Below, one piece after another: positions 18,794 to 28,969 of a stretch of DNA of 46,102 nt. Source of the DNA: Candidatus Krumholzibacteriia bacterium (GTDB taxonomy: Bacteria; Krumholzibacteriota; Krumholzibacteriia; Krumholzibacteriales; Krumholzibacteriaceae); assembly GCA_025453655.1 (NCBI GenBank), contig JALOPX010000006.1:1-46102 (forward strand). Direction: 5' to 3'. The notes beneath the pieces are model-generated. The model was not told the DNA's origin, searched no databases, and saw only the letters and a program-made list of their open reading frames with translations. Numbering within the stretch: the stretch's first letter is position 1; every line of letters begins with the position of its first letter. The position numbers and the translations under genes were made by a program.

Positions 18794-20020
18794 ATGCAAC
18801 CGGAATTCATAGTGAGCCTTGACCTGGGAACCACGAAAGTGGCCGCCGCGGTGGGGGAATTCAGCGACGGCGGGATGAAGATAACGGGGGCCGCGAGCCT
18901 GCCTTCGGACGGAGTCAAAAAAGGGATGGTCGTGGACATGGAGGCCGCGGCCGCGTGCGTCGGCATGGCCCTCGAGAAGGCGGGCCGGATGGCCGACGTG
19001 GAGATACAGGGGGTGTGCGCGGGGTTTTCGGGCCCCGAGGTAAGGAGCATAAACAGCAGAGGCGTCATTTCCCTTCCCGACGGCAGGCTCGAGGTTACGG
19101 CGGCCGACGTCAGGAAGGTGATAGATTCGGCGGGGAACGTGGTGCTTCCCGGCGACATGGAGATCGTGGACACGGCCGTCCTGGATTTCACGGTCGACAA
19201 GAACCGGGGCATAAAGGATCCGGTCGGGATGGCGGGATCGCGTCTCGGCGTCGAGGTGCACCTCGTGACCGCCCAGGCCGCCGGCGTCGAGAACTTCGTC
19301 AGGATGCTGGAAAAGATCGGCGTCGACGCGCTCAATCTCGTTTTCCAGCCCCTCGCCTGCGCCCACTCCGTGCTGACCCGGGAGGACATGGAATCGGGCT
19401 GCCTCCTCATAGACATAGGCGGAGGGATAACCGATTTCGCGCTGTTCCACGGCGGGTGCGTCAGGGCCAGCGGAGTCATACCGGTAGGCGGGGCCAACAT
19501 CTCCAGGGATCTGGCCATCGGCCTGAGGATCCCTGAGTCGGCGGCCGAGGAGATAAAGCTCCGGTACGGGCTGGCGCTCGAATCGCTCGCGGGGGAGGAC
19601 GAGACGGTGATGCTCCCGGGAGCCCACGGGAACAGCGGGGGCGAGGTCCGGAAAAAGATCATCGCGGCGATAATAGAGCCGAGATGCGAGGAGATTTTCA
19701 GCATGATCAAGTCGTCCGTTTCGGCGACGGACTGGTTCAAGTCGATCGGGGCGGGGGTGGTTCTGACCGGCGGGGGGTCGAGGATAATGGGGATGAAGAG
19801 CGTCGCTTCGCAGGTCTTCGGCCTTCCAGCGAGGAAGGGGACGCCGGACGGGCTGGGCGGCATCCCCGGGATAACCGCCGATGAAAGCTGGAGCGCCGCG
19901 GTGGGCCTGCTCCTCTTCGAGAGCGACAGGTTCGGCAGGCTGGAGAGGTTGAAAAGCCCCGGCCGGCCGCTCGGATGGATGTTCGACAGGTTGAGAAGAA
20001 TAGCTAGTTTATTTCTGTAG
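18794..20020 (+). CDS. ftsA: Cell division protein FtsA
   Basis: IVSLDLGTTKVAAAVGE, GCLLIDIGGGITDFALF, VVLTGGGSRIMGM; GGAGGTGA upstream of ATG 18794 (alternative TTG at 18767); C-terminal amphipathic helix WMFDRLRRIASLFL. Confidence 0.95.
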   Translation: MQPEFIVSLDLGTTKVAAAVGEFSDGGMKITGAASLPSDGVKKGMVVDMEAAAACVGMALEKAGRMADVEIQGVCAGFSGPEVRSINSRGVISLPDGRLEVTAADVRKVIDSAGNVVLPGDMEIVDTAVLDFTVDKNRGIKDPVGMAGSRLGVEVHLVTAQAAGVENFVRMLEKIGVDALNLVFQPLACAHSVLTREDMESGCLLIDIGGGITDFALFHGGCVRASGVIPVGGANISRDLAIGLRIPESAAEEIKLRYGLALESLAGEDETVMLPGAHGNSGGEVRKKIIAAIIEPRCEEIFSMIKSSVSATDWFKSIGAGVVLTGGGSRIMGMKSVASQVFGLPARKGTPDGLGGIPGITADESWSAAVGLLLFESDRFGRLERLKSPGRPLGWMFDRLRRIASLFL

Positions 20021-20029
20021 AATAACCGT

Positions 20030-21199
20030 ATGGAAGAAAGGGGAAGCAAGATGCGGTTTGAATTCGATGAAATCAGCGAACTGGCCCGCCTGAGGGTCGT
20101 GGGAGTCGGAGGAGCGGGGGGAAACGCCGTCAACCGGATGATTGCCGCCGGCCTCCAGGGAGTGGAATTCGTCGCCGTCAACACCGACGCGCAGGTGCTC
20201 GAACTCTCCCTCGCGCACAAGAAGATGCAGATCGGCGGGAGGCTCACGAAGGGCCTCGGTTCCGGCGGGAGGCCGGAGGTCGGGAGAAAGGCGGTCGAGG
20301 AGGACTCCGACCTCATAAAGGAGATGCTCAACGGAGCCGACATGGTATTCGTCACGGCCGGAATGGGCGGAGGAACCGGAACCGGCGCGAGCCCCTTCGT
20401 GGCGAGGATAGCCCGCGAGATGGGCGCCCTGACCGTCGGGATCGTGACCAGGCCCTTCAGCTTCGAGGGCAAGAGAAGGGAGATGCAGGCGCTGGAGGGG
20501 ATCGAGCAGCTCAAGAACGAGGTCGACACGCTCATAGTGATACAGAACGACAGGCTCCTCTCCCTCGTGCCGTCCGATATGCCCCTTACGAAAGCCTTTT
20601 CGAAGGCCGACGAGGTGCTTCACCACGCCACCAAGGGGATATCAGACCTCGTCATGACGCCGGGTCTCATAAATCTTGACTTTGCCGACGTTCGCTCTAT
20701 CATGAGCGGCATGGGCGGGGCCCTCATGGGCACCGGAACGGCGGAGGGCGAGAACCGGGCGGTCGAGGCGGCGAGGATAGCGCTCAGCAGCCCGCTCCTC
20801 GAGGACGTTTCGATCAGGGGCGCCAAGGGAGTGCTGGTCAACATCACCGGCGACTCGAACATGACCCTTCATGAGGTGTCCCAGGCGACGGCCATCATCA
20901 GCGAGGAAGCCGGAGAGGACGCGAACGTCATATTCGGCGCGGTCATAAATGAGGAATGCTCCGACAGCATCAACGTCACGGTCATCGCGACCGGTTTCGA
21001 GCCGGGGGCCCGGGAGATAGTGCCCAGGATGAGGGTGCGCGAAAAGGCGCAGGAACGGTTCGAGGTCGAGAAAATGATTGAAACGGCGCCGCCCGCGCCG
21101 CGGTTCAACGGATTCGAAGGACTGGATCTCGTCGGCGTCGGCTGCGTGAGCGAACCGAACCTCGAGATCCCGACATTCCTGAGGAAACAGCTGGATTAA
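20030..21199 (+). CDS. ftsZ: Cell division protein FtsZ
   Basis: [39 protein letters not shown]-terminal [18 protein letters not shown] 20051 (MRFEFDE...) is an alternative start. Confidence 0.98.
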   Translation: MEERGSKMRFEFDEISELARLRVVGVGGAGGNAVNRMIAAGLQGVEFVAVNTDAQVLELSLAHKKMQIGGRLTKGLGSGGRPEVGRKAVEEDSDLIKEMLNGADMVFVTAGMGGGTGTGASPFVARIAREMGALTVGIVTRPFSFEGKRREMQALEGIEQLKNEVDTLIVIQNDRLLSLVPSDMPLTKAFSKADEVLHHATKGISDLVMTPGLINLDFADVRSIMSGMGGALMGTGTAEGENRAVEAARIALSSPLLEDVSIRGAKGVLVNITGDSNMTLHEVSQATAIISEEAGEDANVIFGAVINEECSDSINVTVIATGFEPGAREIVPRMRVREKAQERFEVEKMIETAPPAPRFNGFEGLDLVGVGCVSEPNLEIPTFLRKQLD

Positions 21200-21215
21200 A
21201 CGCCGGGAGAAGCAT

Positions 21216-22856
21216 TTGTCGGTCTGGGGAAGATTGTTCGGGGTGGAAAGGAACACCGATTACGAGATCGGCATCAGGTATTTCAACGAGGGAAGGTACG
21301 ACCTGGCCGTCGAGCAGTTCGAGCGCGCGGTGAGCAGGGTCGGATCGAGCGACCCGGTTTACGCCCTCGGGATGTTCTACGCCGCCGAATCGCACGTTCA
21401 TCTCGGCACGGCGCTTTTTCACGCCGGCGACCTCGACGGGGCCTTCGAGCATTTCAGCGTGGCGATCAGGGAGAATCCGACCTACCCGGACCTGTATTAC
21501 CGCATGGGGGTGATCTACCACAGCCGCGGGAAACTGGGCGACGCGGTCGAAATGCTCGAGAGGGCCGTGGAACTGAACGAAAGCTACTTCGAGGCGGTCT
21601 GCTACCTCGGGATAATCCTGTTCGAGAAGGGGGACAGGGAAAGGGCCGACGCGGTCTTCGCGAGGGCCCTCGAACTGGGGTCCGGCAATCCGAACCCGAT
21701 CAGCAAGTTCCTGAGCGAGCACATGGCCGGCAGGGAAACCGAAATCCCCCCCCTCGCGAAGATACGCGAATTCGTGAAAACCGACACCGAGTTCGAGATG
21801 TGCGTCAGGGAGGGGATCGAGGCTTTCAACACGGGGGATTTCACCCTTGCGGCGGGCGCCTTCTCGGGGGCCGCGCGAATACATCCTGACTACCCCGACG
21901 TCAGGTTCAAGCTTGGACTGGCCCTGCTGCGCGACGGCAGGCGCGGTGAGGCGAGGAAGGAGTTCGAGGCCGCGCTGGGCGTCAACAAGGAATACACGGA
22001 AGCGAGGTTCTATCTCGGGGTCGCGTACCTCGACGACAGGATGTTCAGGGAGGCGCTGCCGCATTTCGAAATCGCGGCGGCGGAGCGCCCCGGCTACGCC
22101 GACCTTCAATGCTATCTCGGATCGACCCTTTTCTACCTCGGTGAGCACGACAAGGCGAAAACCGCGCTCGAAAAGACGCTCGAAATATCCCCCGGTTATT
22201 CGAGGGCCCAGTACTACTACGGGCTTCTTCTCTACCAGACGGGGGAGAAACAGAGGGCCGTGGATTACCTGACGAGCGGGATACACGGCAACGACAAGCC
22301 GGATGACGCCGATATAAGCGTGGCGCTGGTCCACCTCAGGGAGGGGAATCTCGAGGAGGCGATGAGGGTGCTGAGGGAAATCATCGACGTCGGCGGCGAA
22401 AGCGCCGACGCGCTGTATTTCATCGGCGAGGTATACGTGCATATGGGAATGGAGAAGGAGGCGGAGGAATTCTTCAGGAGGTCCCTCCGGATCAACGGCC
22501 GCTTCATAAGGGCGAGGGAGAAACTCGCCATGCTGCTGATAAGGCGGGGGGAATACCAGGAGGCGGAGAAGCTCCTGGATTCCAACGGCGACGATTTTGC
22601 CGACCTCTACAAGATAATGGGCGATATTCAGTTCTACAAGGGCGACCTGGACGCAGCCGAAGCCTGCTACAGAAAAAGCCTGGATGTGAATTCCGAGTAC
22701 GGCGAAGCGTTGATTTCGCTTGCCCTGACGATGAGGCAGAAGGGGATGGACGACAAGGCTGAATCCATCCTTCACAGGCTCGTGGAGATCGATCCCGGAA
22801 ATCTCGTCGCGAGAAATCTTATCGCCGACGGCTTTTCCGGCTTCGATGCGGGATGA
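21216..22856 (+). CDS. Tetratricopeptide repeat (TPR) protein
   Basis: TTG start; many TPR units (e.g. DLYYRMGVIYHSRGKLGDAVEMLERAVELNESYFEAVCYLGII). Confidence 0.88.
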   Translation: MSVWGRLFGVERNTDYEIGIRYFNEGRYDLAVEQFERAVSRVGSSDPVYALGMFYAAESHVHLGTALFHAGDLDGAFEHFSVAIRENPTYPDLYYRMGVIYHSRGKLGDAVEMLERAVELNESYFEAVCYLGIILFEKGDRERADAVFARALELGSGNPNPISKFLSEHMAGRETEIPPLAKIREFVKTDTEFEMCVREGIEAFNTGDFTLAAGAFSGAARIHPDYPDVRFKLGLALLRDGRRGEARKEFEAALGVNKEYTEARFYLGVAYLDDRMFREALPHFEIAAAERPGYADLQCYLGSTLFYLGEHDKAKTALEKTLEISPGYSRAQYYYGLLLYQTGEKQRAVDYLTSGIHGNDKPDDADISVALVHLREGNLEEAMRVLREIIDVGGESADALYFIGEVYVHMGMEKEAEEFFRRSLRINGRFIRAREKLAMLLIRRGEYQEAEKLLDSNGDDFADLYKIMGDIQFYKGDLDAAEACYRKSLDVNSEYGEALISLALTMRQKGMDDKAESILHRLVEIDPGNLVARNLIADGFSGFDAG

Positions 22857-22874
22857 TATCACGGAAAGGCCGCG

Positions 22875-24428
22875 TTGACTGCTTCCCGAAAAAAATCTTC
22901 CTCCCAGGGCAAACCCCGCGAGACATTCCTTGAGACGTTCCCACGGCCGCAGAGGCATGCAAGGGCCCTGTTCGCCGGATACCCCGCCGCATATTCCGTC
23001 GCGATGTCGAACCTCGGGTTCCATTTCATTTACGGCGCCCTGGCGCGGAGCGGCCGGTTCAACGTCGAAAGATTCTTCAGCGACACCTCGCCCATGACTT
23101 TCGAAAGCGGGAGGCCGATCGGCGACGCCTTCGCCCTCCTGTTCTCCGTGTCGTATGAGGAGGATTATCTCGGTCTCGTGCGCATCCTGATCGATTCCGG
23201 GATCGAGCCGCTGAGGGAGAAAAGGAGGGGCGCGCCCCTGGTGATCGCGGGAGGGCCCGCGGTAAGCTCCAATCCGCTTCCCCTCTCCGATATTATCGAC
23301 GTCGCGGTGCTGGGCGAGGGGGAAGAGGCGGCAAAGATCCTCGCGGACCTTCTGGACGAGGCGCCGGACGGCGGCGGGGCGGCACTTCCGGCGCGCCTTG
23401 CCGGGCTCGACGGTTTTTTCCTCCCCGGGGTGGAAGGGGCGCGGGCCGCTTTCTCAGGGGAAAGGCGCAGGGACGTCTTCCCGAAGTCCGTGATAATCAC
23501 CCCCGACACCGTTTTCTCAGACACGATGCTCTTCGAGACCGGAAGGGGGTGCGCCGGCTCCTGCGGATTCTGCCTTGCCACGGCGTTATACAGGCCGCTG
23601 CGATTCGTGTCGCCGGAGTCTGTGGAAAAGGCCCTGGACGAATTGAAGGCGCCGGTCGGCAAGGCGGGGCTCGTCAGCACCGCCGTTACCGCCCACCCGC
23701 GCTTTTCCGAACTGGTCGAACTTTTCCTTCAAAGGGGGATTTCCCTCGGGTTCAGCTCGATCAGCGCCTCCGGGCTTGACGAAACGGACGCGAGGCTCGT
23801 GGCGCGCGCCGGGACGCGGAGCGTAAGCCTCGCTCCGGAATCGGGGAGCGAGGAGCTGAGGATCAGGCTTGGCAAGAATGTCCCGGATCAGGCATATTTC
23901 AACGCGGTGCGCGTCCTCTCCGAAAGCGGGATAAGGAATATCGGGCTGTATTTCCTGACCGGATACCCGGGGGAGGACGAGGGCGCGTTCGAGAAGACCG
24001 CCGTTTTCCTGGAGGGTATCAGGCGCTCGGCCGGGAGAGCGTCGCTGACTCTCAGCGTCAACGCCATGGTGCCGAAACCCTGGACGCCGCTGCAGCATTA
24101 TGCGATGCCGGGAGAGGGCGTTCTCCGGGCCCGCATGGAAAAGATGAGAGCGATCGGCAGGAAGGCCCGGATCGAGTGCCGCGTCAAGCCGCTTCGCTCC
24201 TCGATGAGACAGGCCCTGCTTTCGGTCGGGGGAAGGGAGATCGGGGCGGCGCTCGTCATGTATCTGTCCGGCGGAGTCTCCTGGAAAAAGGCGCTTCTAC
24301 TCAGCGGGGCCGACCCGGAACTTCCCTTCAGGGAGCGCGGGATCGACGGCGATCTTCCATGGTCCGCGATAGAAGGCCCGTGCGGCGGAGCGCAGCTGCT
24401 CGAACGGTACAGGAGGATGACGATCTGA
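22875..24428 (+). CDS. B12-binding-domain-type radical SAM protein
   Basis: TTG start; GRGCAGSCGFCLATALYRPLRFVS (CxxxCxxC); SLAPESGSEELRIRLGKNV; N-terminal PLVIAGGPAVSSNPLPLSDIIDVAVLGEGEE. Confidence 0.85.
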   Translation: MTASRKKSSSQGKPRETFLETFPRPQRHARALFAGYPAAYSVAMSNLGFHFIYGALARSGRFNVERFFSDTSPMTFESGRPIGDAFALLFSVSYEEDYLGLVRILIDSGIEPLREKRRGAPLVIAGGPAVSSNPLPLSDIIDVAVLGEGEEAAKILADLLDEAPDGGGAALPARLAGLDGFFLPGVEGARAAFSGERRRDVFPKSVIITPDTVFSDTMLFETGRGCAGSCGFCLATALYRPLRFVSPESVEKALDELKAPVGKAGLVSTAVTAHPRFSELVELFLQRGISLGFSSISASGLDETDARLVARAGTRSVSLAPESGSEELRIRLGKNVPDQAYFNAVRVLSESGIRNIGLYFLTGYPGEDEGAFEKTAVFLEGIRRSAGRASLTLSVNAMVPKPWTPLQHYAMPGEGVLRARMEKMRAIGRKARIECRVKPLRSSMRQALLSVGGREIGAALVMYLSGGVSWKKALLLSGADPELPFRERGIDGDLPWSAIEGPCGGAQLLERYRRMTI

Positions 24429-24489
24429 AGCCGCCCCGCGGGGATGGCGGCCGGCCGGGCGGAGGCAGGAGGCGCGGCGAAATGAAAAA

Positions 24490-24513
24490 GACCGGGAAAC
24501 TGTTTTCCCGGTC
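24490..24513 (-). terminator. Rho-independent terminator for rpmB (possibly bidirectional)
   Basis: Perfect 10-bp stem GACCGGGAAA / TTTCCCGGTC, 4-nt loop; on the - strand followed by CTTTTTC. Confidence 0.8.
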
Positions 24514-24553
24514 CCGGCAGGCTCAAAAAGGAACAAGCCTCATGAAACTATGT

Positions 24554-24745
24554 CTAAAGAACCTTTTTTGCCTTTCCACCCTTGATGCAACGGGCGCAGA
24601 CCCAGCTCTTCCTGATTCCTTCCTTCGTCTCGATGCGAATCTTCTGAAGATTGGGAAGCCAGCGCCGTTTCGTAAGGTTATGGGCGTGGCTCACCGTGTG
24701 CCCCGTCATGGGCTTCTTTCCACATATAACGCATTCCTTGCTCAT
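24554..24745 (-). CDS. rpmB: 50S ribosomal protein L28 (bL28)
   Basis: [38 protein letters not shown]...[18 protein letters not shown]; CxxC/CxxC form. Confidence 0.96.
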   Translation of the reverse strand: MSKECVICGKKPMTGHTVSHAHNLTKRRWLPNLQKIRIETKEGIRKSWVCARCIKGGKAKKVL

Positions 24746-24778
24746 CGTTATCCTCCGTATATCGACAAAAGATTCTAT

Positions 24779-24807
24779 AATGTAGATGATATAACCGGCA
24801 TTTGCAA
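24779..24807 (-). promoter_or_regulatory. Predicted rpmB promoter TTGCAA - N17 - TACATT (minus strand)
   Basis: Hexamers at 24807-24802 and 24784-24779 read on the - strand with a 17-bp spacer. Confidence 0.45.
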
Positions 24808-24815
24808 GTGTTTTT

Positions 24816-26915
24816 ATGGAAAAACAGGGTGAAAGACAGGAAGTCCTGGCCGAAAGCAGCCAGTTCGTGAAGGGCGTCGGGCCTTTCAGGCAGGTCCTGC
24901 TGAGCCGTCTCGGTATCGAGACGGTCGAGGACCTCGTGCTCCATTACCCGCGTAATTACTTCGATCGCAGCGAGTTGAAACGCGTCAGCGACATGGTCCC
25001 CGAAAGCCGGGGCTCCTTCTCGGGGACCGTGCTCGCCGTCTCTCCGCGAAAGCTCGGCCGGGGGCGTTCGATGCTTACCGTCGCCGTGGGGGACGAGACG
25101 GGGATCATCAATCTCGTCTTCTTCAACCAGCATTACCTCGAAAAGATTTTCAGGCAGGGAAACACCGTCATAGCGAGCGGAACGGTGAGACACTACAGGG
25201 GGCAGAAACAGATCGTTGCTCCCGAATACGAGATCGTCTCCGCGGACGCTGGGGACGAACTTCTCCATGCGGGAAGGATCGTTCCCGTCTATCCGCTGAC
25301 CGCCGGCATTTCGCAGAGAATGATGAGAAGGATCGTGAAAACGGCCCTCGACAAGTGCGGGGGGAGGATCCGGGAAAACCTCCCGGAGTGGATAACGGGC
25401 CCCTCCGGCTTCCCGCGCAGGGAGGAGGCCCTCAGGCAGATCCATTATCCGGAAAGCTGGGAAAATCTTAAGGCCGCGGTCGACCGGATGAAATTCGAGG
25501 AGGTTTTTTTCCTGCATCTTCTCGTCATGATGAGAAGGAAATTCCTCGGCGAAGGGAGGCCCAGGCCGGAGATAAGGCCGCCGCACCCCCTTCTCGAGAG
25601 GTTTCTCGCTTCGCTGCCCTTCGAGATGACGCTCGCGCAGAAAAGGGCGCTCTCCGAGATCGCCGCCGACGTGGAGGGCCCGAGGGGGCTCTCCCGGCTG
25701 CTGCAGGGGGACGTCGGCTGCGGGAAAACCGTCGTCGGGATAGCCGCGATGCTGATGGCGGTCGGCAGGGGGTTCCAGGCCGCGCTCATGGTCCCGACGG
25801 AGATACTGGCCGAGCAGCATTTCGGCAAGATCAGGGAGTATCTGAAGGGCTTCCCCGTCGCGTCCGAGCTGTTGATAGGATCGCTCGGCCAGGCGGAGAA
25901 GAAGAGGATCCACGCCGGCATAGCCTCGGGGGAGATCGACCTGGTCGTCGGCACCCAGGCCCTGATCCAGGAAGGAATAGATTTCAGGCAGCTCGGGCTC
26001 GCTGTGATAGACGAACAGCACAGGTTCGGTGTCCGCCAGAGGGCGAGGCTCGGACAGGGCGGGCTGCTTCCCCATTTTCTCGTCATGACGGCGACGCCCA
26101 TCCCGAGATCCCTCGCCCAGACCGTTTACGGGGATCTGGACCTGACGGTGATAGACGAGCTCCCGTTCGGAGGGAGAAAGGTGCGCACCGGCCTGATCGG
26201 CGAAAGCCGGCTCGATGAGGTTTACGCCGCCATCAGGAATGCGTTCGACGCCGGGAGGCAGGCGTTCATTCTTTATCCCCTGGTCGAGGAAAGCGAAAAG
26301 TCGGACCTGAGGGCGGCGGTCGACGAGTTCGAAAGGCTTCAGAGGGACGAATTCGCCGGGTATCCCCTCGGGCTTCTTCACGGCAGGATGAGTTTCGAGG
26401 AGAAATCGCGCGCGATAGAGATGTTCCGCGACCGGAGCATAATGGGGCTCGTGACCACCACAGTGATCGAGGTCGGCGTGGACATACCGAACGCGTCGAT
26501 CCTCCTGATAAACCATCCCGAAAGGTTCGGGCTGTCCCAGCTTCACCAGCTCAGGGGCAGGGTCGGGAGGGGCGGAGAGGAGGGGATCTGTTTCCTGGCG
26601 ACCGGAGCCGGGGACGAGAGCGACAGCGCGAGGCGCCTTGAATTTTTCGCGTCCACCGACGACGGATTCGCGGTGGCCGAGATGGATCTGAAACTCAGGG
26701 GGCCGGGGGAGATATGGGGGCTGAGACAGTCGGGATATCCGATGTTCAGGCTGCTCAATCCGCTCAGCGACCGGATGATCGTCGAAAGGTCCTGGGAGAC
26801 GGCGCGCGATCTTCTCGCGGCGGATCCGGGTCTTAAAAGGGCCGAAAACAGGGTTGTAGCGGAATATTTTCAACTGTATTACAGGCCGAGGATGGAACTC
26901 GGGGATATCGGCTGA
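24816..26915 (+). CDS. recG: ATP-dependent DNA helicase RecG
   Basis: [103 protein letters not shown]. Confidence 0.97.
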   Translation: MEKQGERQEVLAESSQFVKGVGPFRQVLLSRLGIETVEDLVLHYPRNYFDRSELKRVSDMVPESRGSFSGTVLAVSPRKLGRGRSMLTVAVGDETGIINLVFFNQHYLEKIFRQGNTVIASGTVRHYRGQKQIVAPEYEIVSADAGDELLHAGRIVPVYPLTAGISQRMMRRIVKTALDKCGGRIRENLPEWITGPSGFPRREEALRQIHYPESWENLKAAVDRMKFEEVFFLHLLVMMRRKFLGEGRPRPEIRPPHPLLERFLASLPFEMTLAQKRALSEIAADVEGPRGLSRLLQGDVGCGKTVVGIAAMLMAVGRGFQAALMVPTEILAEQHFGKIREYLKGFPVASELLIGSLGQAEKKRIHAGIASGEIDLVVGTQALIQEGIDFRQLGLAVIDEQHRFGVRQRARLGQGGLLPHFLVMTATPIPRSLAQTVYGDLDLTVIDELPFGGRKVRTGLIGESRLDEVYAAIRNAFDAGRQAFILYPLVEESEKSDLRAAVDEFERLQRDEFAGYPLGLLHGRMSFEEKSRAIEMFRDRSIMGLVTTTVIEVGVDIPNASILLINHPERFGLSQLHQLRGRVGRGGEEGICFLATGAGDESDSARRLEFFASTDDGFAVAEMDLKLRGPGEIWGLRQSGYPMFRLLNPLSDRMIVERSWETARDLLAADPGLKRAENRVVAEYFQLYYRPRMELGDIG

Positions 26916-26930
26916 CATGAAGAACCCCGA

Positions 26931-27491
26931 ATGGAGGGAAAATTGATATCGAGAGAAGAGGGATTCGCCCTTGTCACGAAGCATCTCAGCAAGAAGAATC
27001 TTATAAAGCACGTTCTCGCCGTCGAGGCCATCATGAGGGTCCTTGCTGAGAGATTCGGCGAAGACGTCGAGAGCTGGGGCCTCGCGGGCCTTATACACGA
27101 CCTCGATTACGAGGAAACGGAAAGCTCTCCCGATCGGCACGGCCACGTGACCATCGATCTCGTCTCCTCACAGGATATTCCCGCGGATGTCCGTCACGCG
27201 ATTCTTGCCCACGCGGATCAGGTCGAGCGTATCTCGCTCATGGACAAGGCGATATACTGCAGCGACCCCGTTACTGGCTTGATTGTTGCATCAGTGCTGA
27301 TGCACCCATCAAAGAGCCTGGCCGGCATGGACGCCGACTTTGTGGGAAAACGATTTAAAGAAAAGAGGTTTGCCGCGGGAGCAAACCGTGATGCAATTGC
27401 GGGTTGTAGCGAACTCGGTCTGGAATTGCACGAGTTTCTGGAGATATCGCTTGACGCCATGAGGAAGATTTCGAAAGATCTCGGGTTGTGA
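26931..27491 (+). CDS. HD (HDIG) domain metal-dependent hydrolase
   Basis: KHVLAVEAIMRVLAERFGEDVESWGLAGLIHDLDYEET...RHAILAHAD. Confidence 0.85.
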   Translation: MEGKLISREEGFALVTKHLSKKNLIKHVLAVEAIMRVLAERFGEDVESWGLAGLIHDLDYEETESSPDRHGHVTIDLVSSQDIPADVRHAILAHADQVERISLMDKAIYCSDPVTGLIVASVLMHPSKSLAGMDADFVGKRFKEKRFAAGANRDAIAGCSELGLELHEFLEISLDAMRKISKDLGL

Positions 27492-27532
27492 CAAGGACAG
27501 GCCGGTCCGCCATCGAGTGAAGGAGCAGCCGA

Positions 27533-28123
27533 ATGATCGTCACCTGTGACGGATGCCAGACAAGGTACATGCTTGGAAACGACAAGGTTCCCCCGCGGGG
27601 AATCCGTGTCAGATGTCCGAAGTGCCGTTTCGTGTGGAAGCTCACCGCCGCCGCCGAGAAACCCGTCTTCGAGGTCAGCTCGGGCAGGTTCTCATCGGAA
27701 GCCGCGGCCGCCGAAGCTCCCGCAGGAGGCTGGAACGCTTCCCCGCAGAGATCGACGGTCGTCATGACCGAGCCGGAGATAAGCGCGCCCGGGATCGGGC
27801 CGGAAAAGGAAGTCGAGATCCGGTCCGGCGACCGGAGCGCCGCGCCTTCCCTGACGGAGGCTCAGGAATCGCCGGAGCTCAAGAGAAAACGCGAAAGGAC
27901 CAGAAGGCTCGCCAGGGTCTTCGTCAGCGACATCCTCGTGTACAACAAGGAAAAAAGGAATCAGGCGCTTGGGGAGGGGAACCTGATGGCCGCGCTGGGC
28001 CCGGAGATAAAGAAGGCCTGGGAGGCTTACAAGGAGAAGGTCGGTACGGAGTTGAAGGAATCGAACGATTATTTCCGTGAAGCCCTGAACGATATCCTAG
28101 CCGATGGGCAGGAAGTTTTCTGA
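27533..28123 (+). CDS. MJ0042-type zinc ribbon protein with helical C-terminal domain
   Basis: MIVTCDGCQTRYMLGNDKVPPRGIRVRCPKCRFVWKL (CxxC...CxxC). Confidence 0.8.
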   Translation: MIVTCDGCQTRYMLGNDKVPPRGIRVRCPKCRFVWKLTAAAEKPVFEVSSGRFSSEAAAAEAPAGGWNASPQRSTVVMTEPEISAPGIGPEKEVEIRSGDRSAAPSLTEAQESPELKRKRERTRRLARVFVSDILVYNKEKRNQALGEGNLMAALGPEIKKAWEAYKEKVGTELKESNDYFREALNDILADGQEVF

Positions 28124-28131
28124 AAACGCGT

Positions 28132-28956
28132 GTGAATAAGCTGTCCTTATATATTCTCGACCTGGCGCCGGCGGTGCATGCCGAGTTTTTCAGCGATATG
28201 CGGCTGCCCGAAGAGGTCGACGTAAAGGTTTACAAGACCTATCCCCGGTTTCTCGGCGGTCTGCAGGCTCCCGAGGCCGGCGATCCCAACATTCTGCTCT
28301 TCCTTCCTTCGGGGCGGTTCGACGCCTCAAAGGCGCGCCAGCTCCGGATCCTCAAGATAGATTCGCCGATGTACATAATCACCCCCGAATGCGACGAGAA
28401 AGCCTATCTTTCATACCTGTCGATGGGCGTGAGCGGGATATTGACCCCTCCGTTCAACAAGGTGGACGTTCAGGGCGTGATGAACGGCCGCGATCAGCAT
28501 GGAATACTCTTCCCGAGGAACAATGAGCTGATCAGGGAGGGCCAGGTACGCCTCGATTTCCTGGTTCCGAGCAAGCTATCGAGGATACTCGGGGTCAACC
28601 GCCTGGTCTCCTTCCTCGCGGCGGAGTTCGGATTCCCGCCGGAGGACACCCGGGTCAACCTTCCGATGGTGATGGACGAGGCTCTCAGCAACGCAATGGA
28701 GCACGGAAACGGGGGGAACGAGAACCTGAAGGTTCACGTGAGGATATACGTGAGCACCAGCAGGATCGTCATGCAGATCGAGGACCAGGGTGAGGGGTTC
28801 ATACCCGAGCACATCGATGATCCGACCGACAGGGAGAATCTCTACAAGGGGTCCGGCAGGGGCATATTCCTGATGAAGGAGCTGATGGACAAGGTCACAT
28901 TCAGCAAGGGCGGGCGGCTCGTGGAGATAGAGAAGATCAACCCGCTCGCCACGTGA
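28132..28956 (+). CDS. Degenerate receiver-like domain fused to an RsbW-type HATPase (anti-sigma-factor-like kinase)
   Basis: C-terminus NLPMVMDEALSNAMEHGNGG...IEDQGEGFIPEHIDDPTDRENLYKGSGRGIFLMKELMDKVTF; N-terminus has response-regulator-like alternation ending in MGVSGILTPPFNKVDV. Confidence 0.75.
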   Translation: MNKLSLYILDLAPAVHAEFFSDMRLPEEVDVKVYKTYPRFLGGLQAPEAGDPNILLFLPSGRFDASKARQLRILKIDSPMYIITPECDEKAYLSYLSMGVSGILTPPFNKVDVQGVMNGRDQHGILFPRNNELIREGQVRLDFLVPSKLSRILGVNRLVSFLAAEFGFPPEDTRVNLPMVMDEALSNAMEHGNGGNENLKVHVRIYVSTSRIVMQIEDQGEGFIPEHIDDPTDRENLYKGSGRGIFLMKELMDKVTFSKGGRLVEIEKINPLAT

Positions 28957-28969
28957 AAGCGGCTTCCCG

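Noticed and set aside
24678-27146. 822-aa minus-strand ORF opposite recG (and similar long antisense ORFs at 6665-8929, 21105-23024, 37420-39591, 40443-42989)
   Set aside because: Antisense shadows of clearly recognisable genes in GC-rich DNA; Arg/Pro/His-rich translations with no domain signature.
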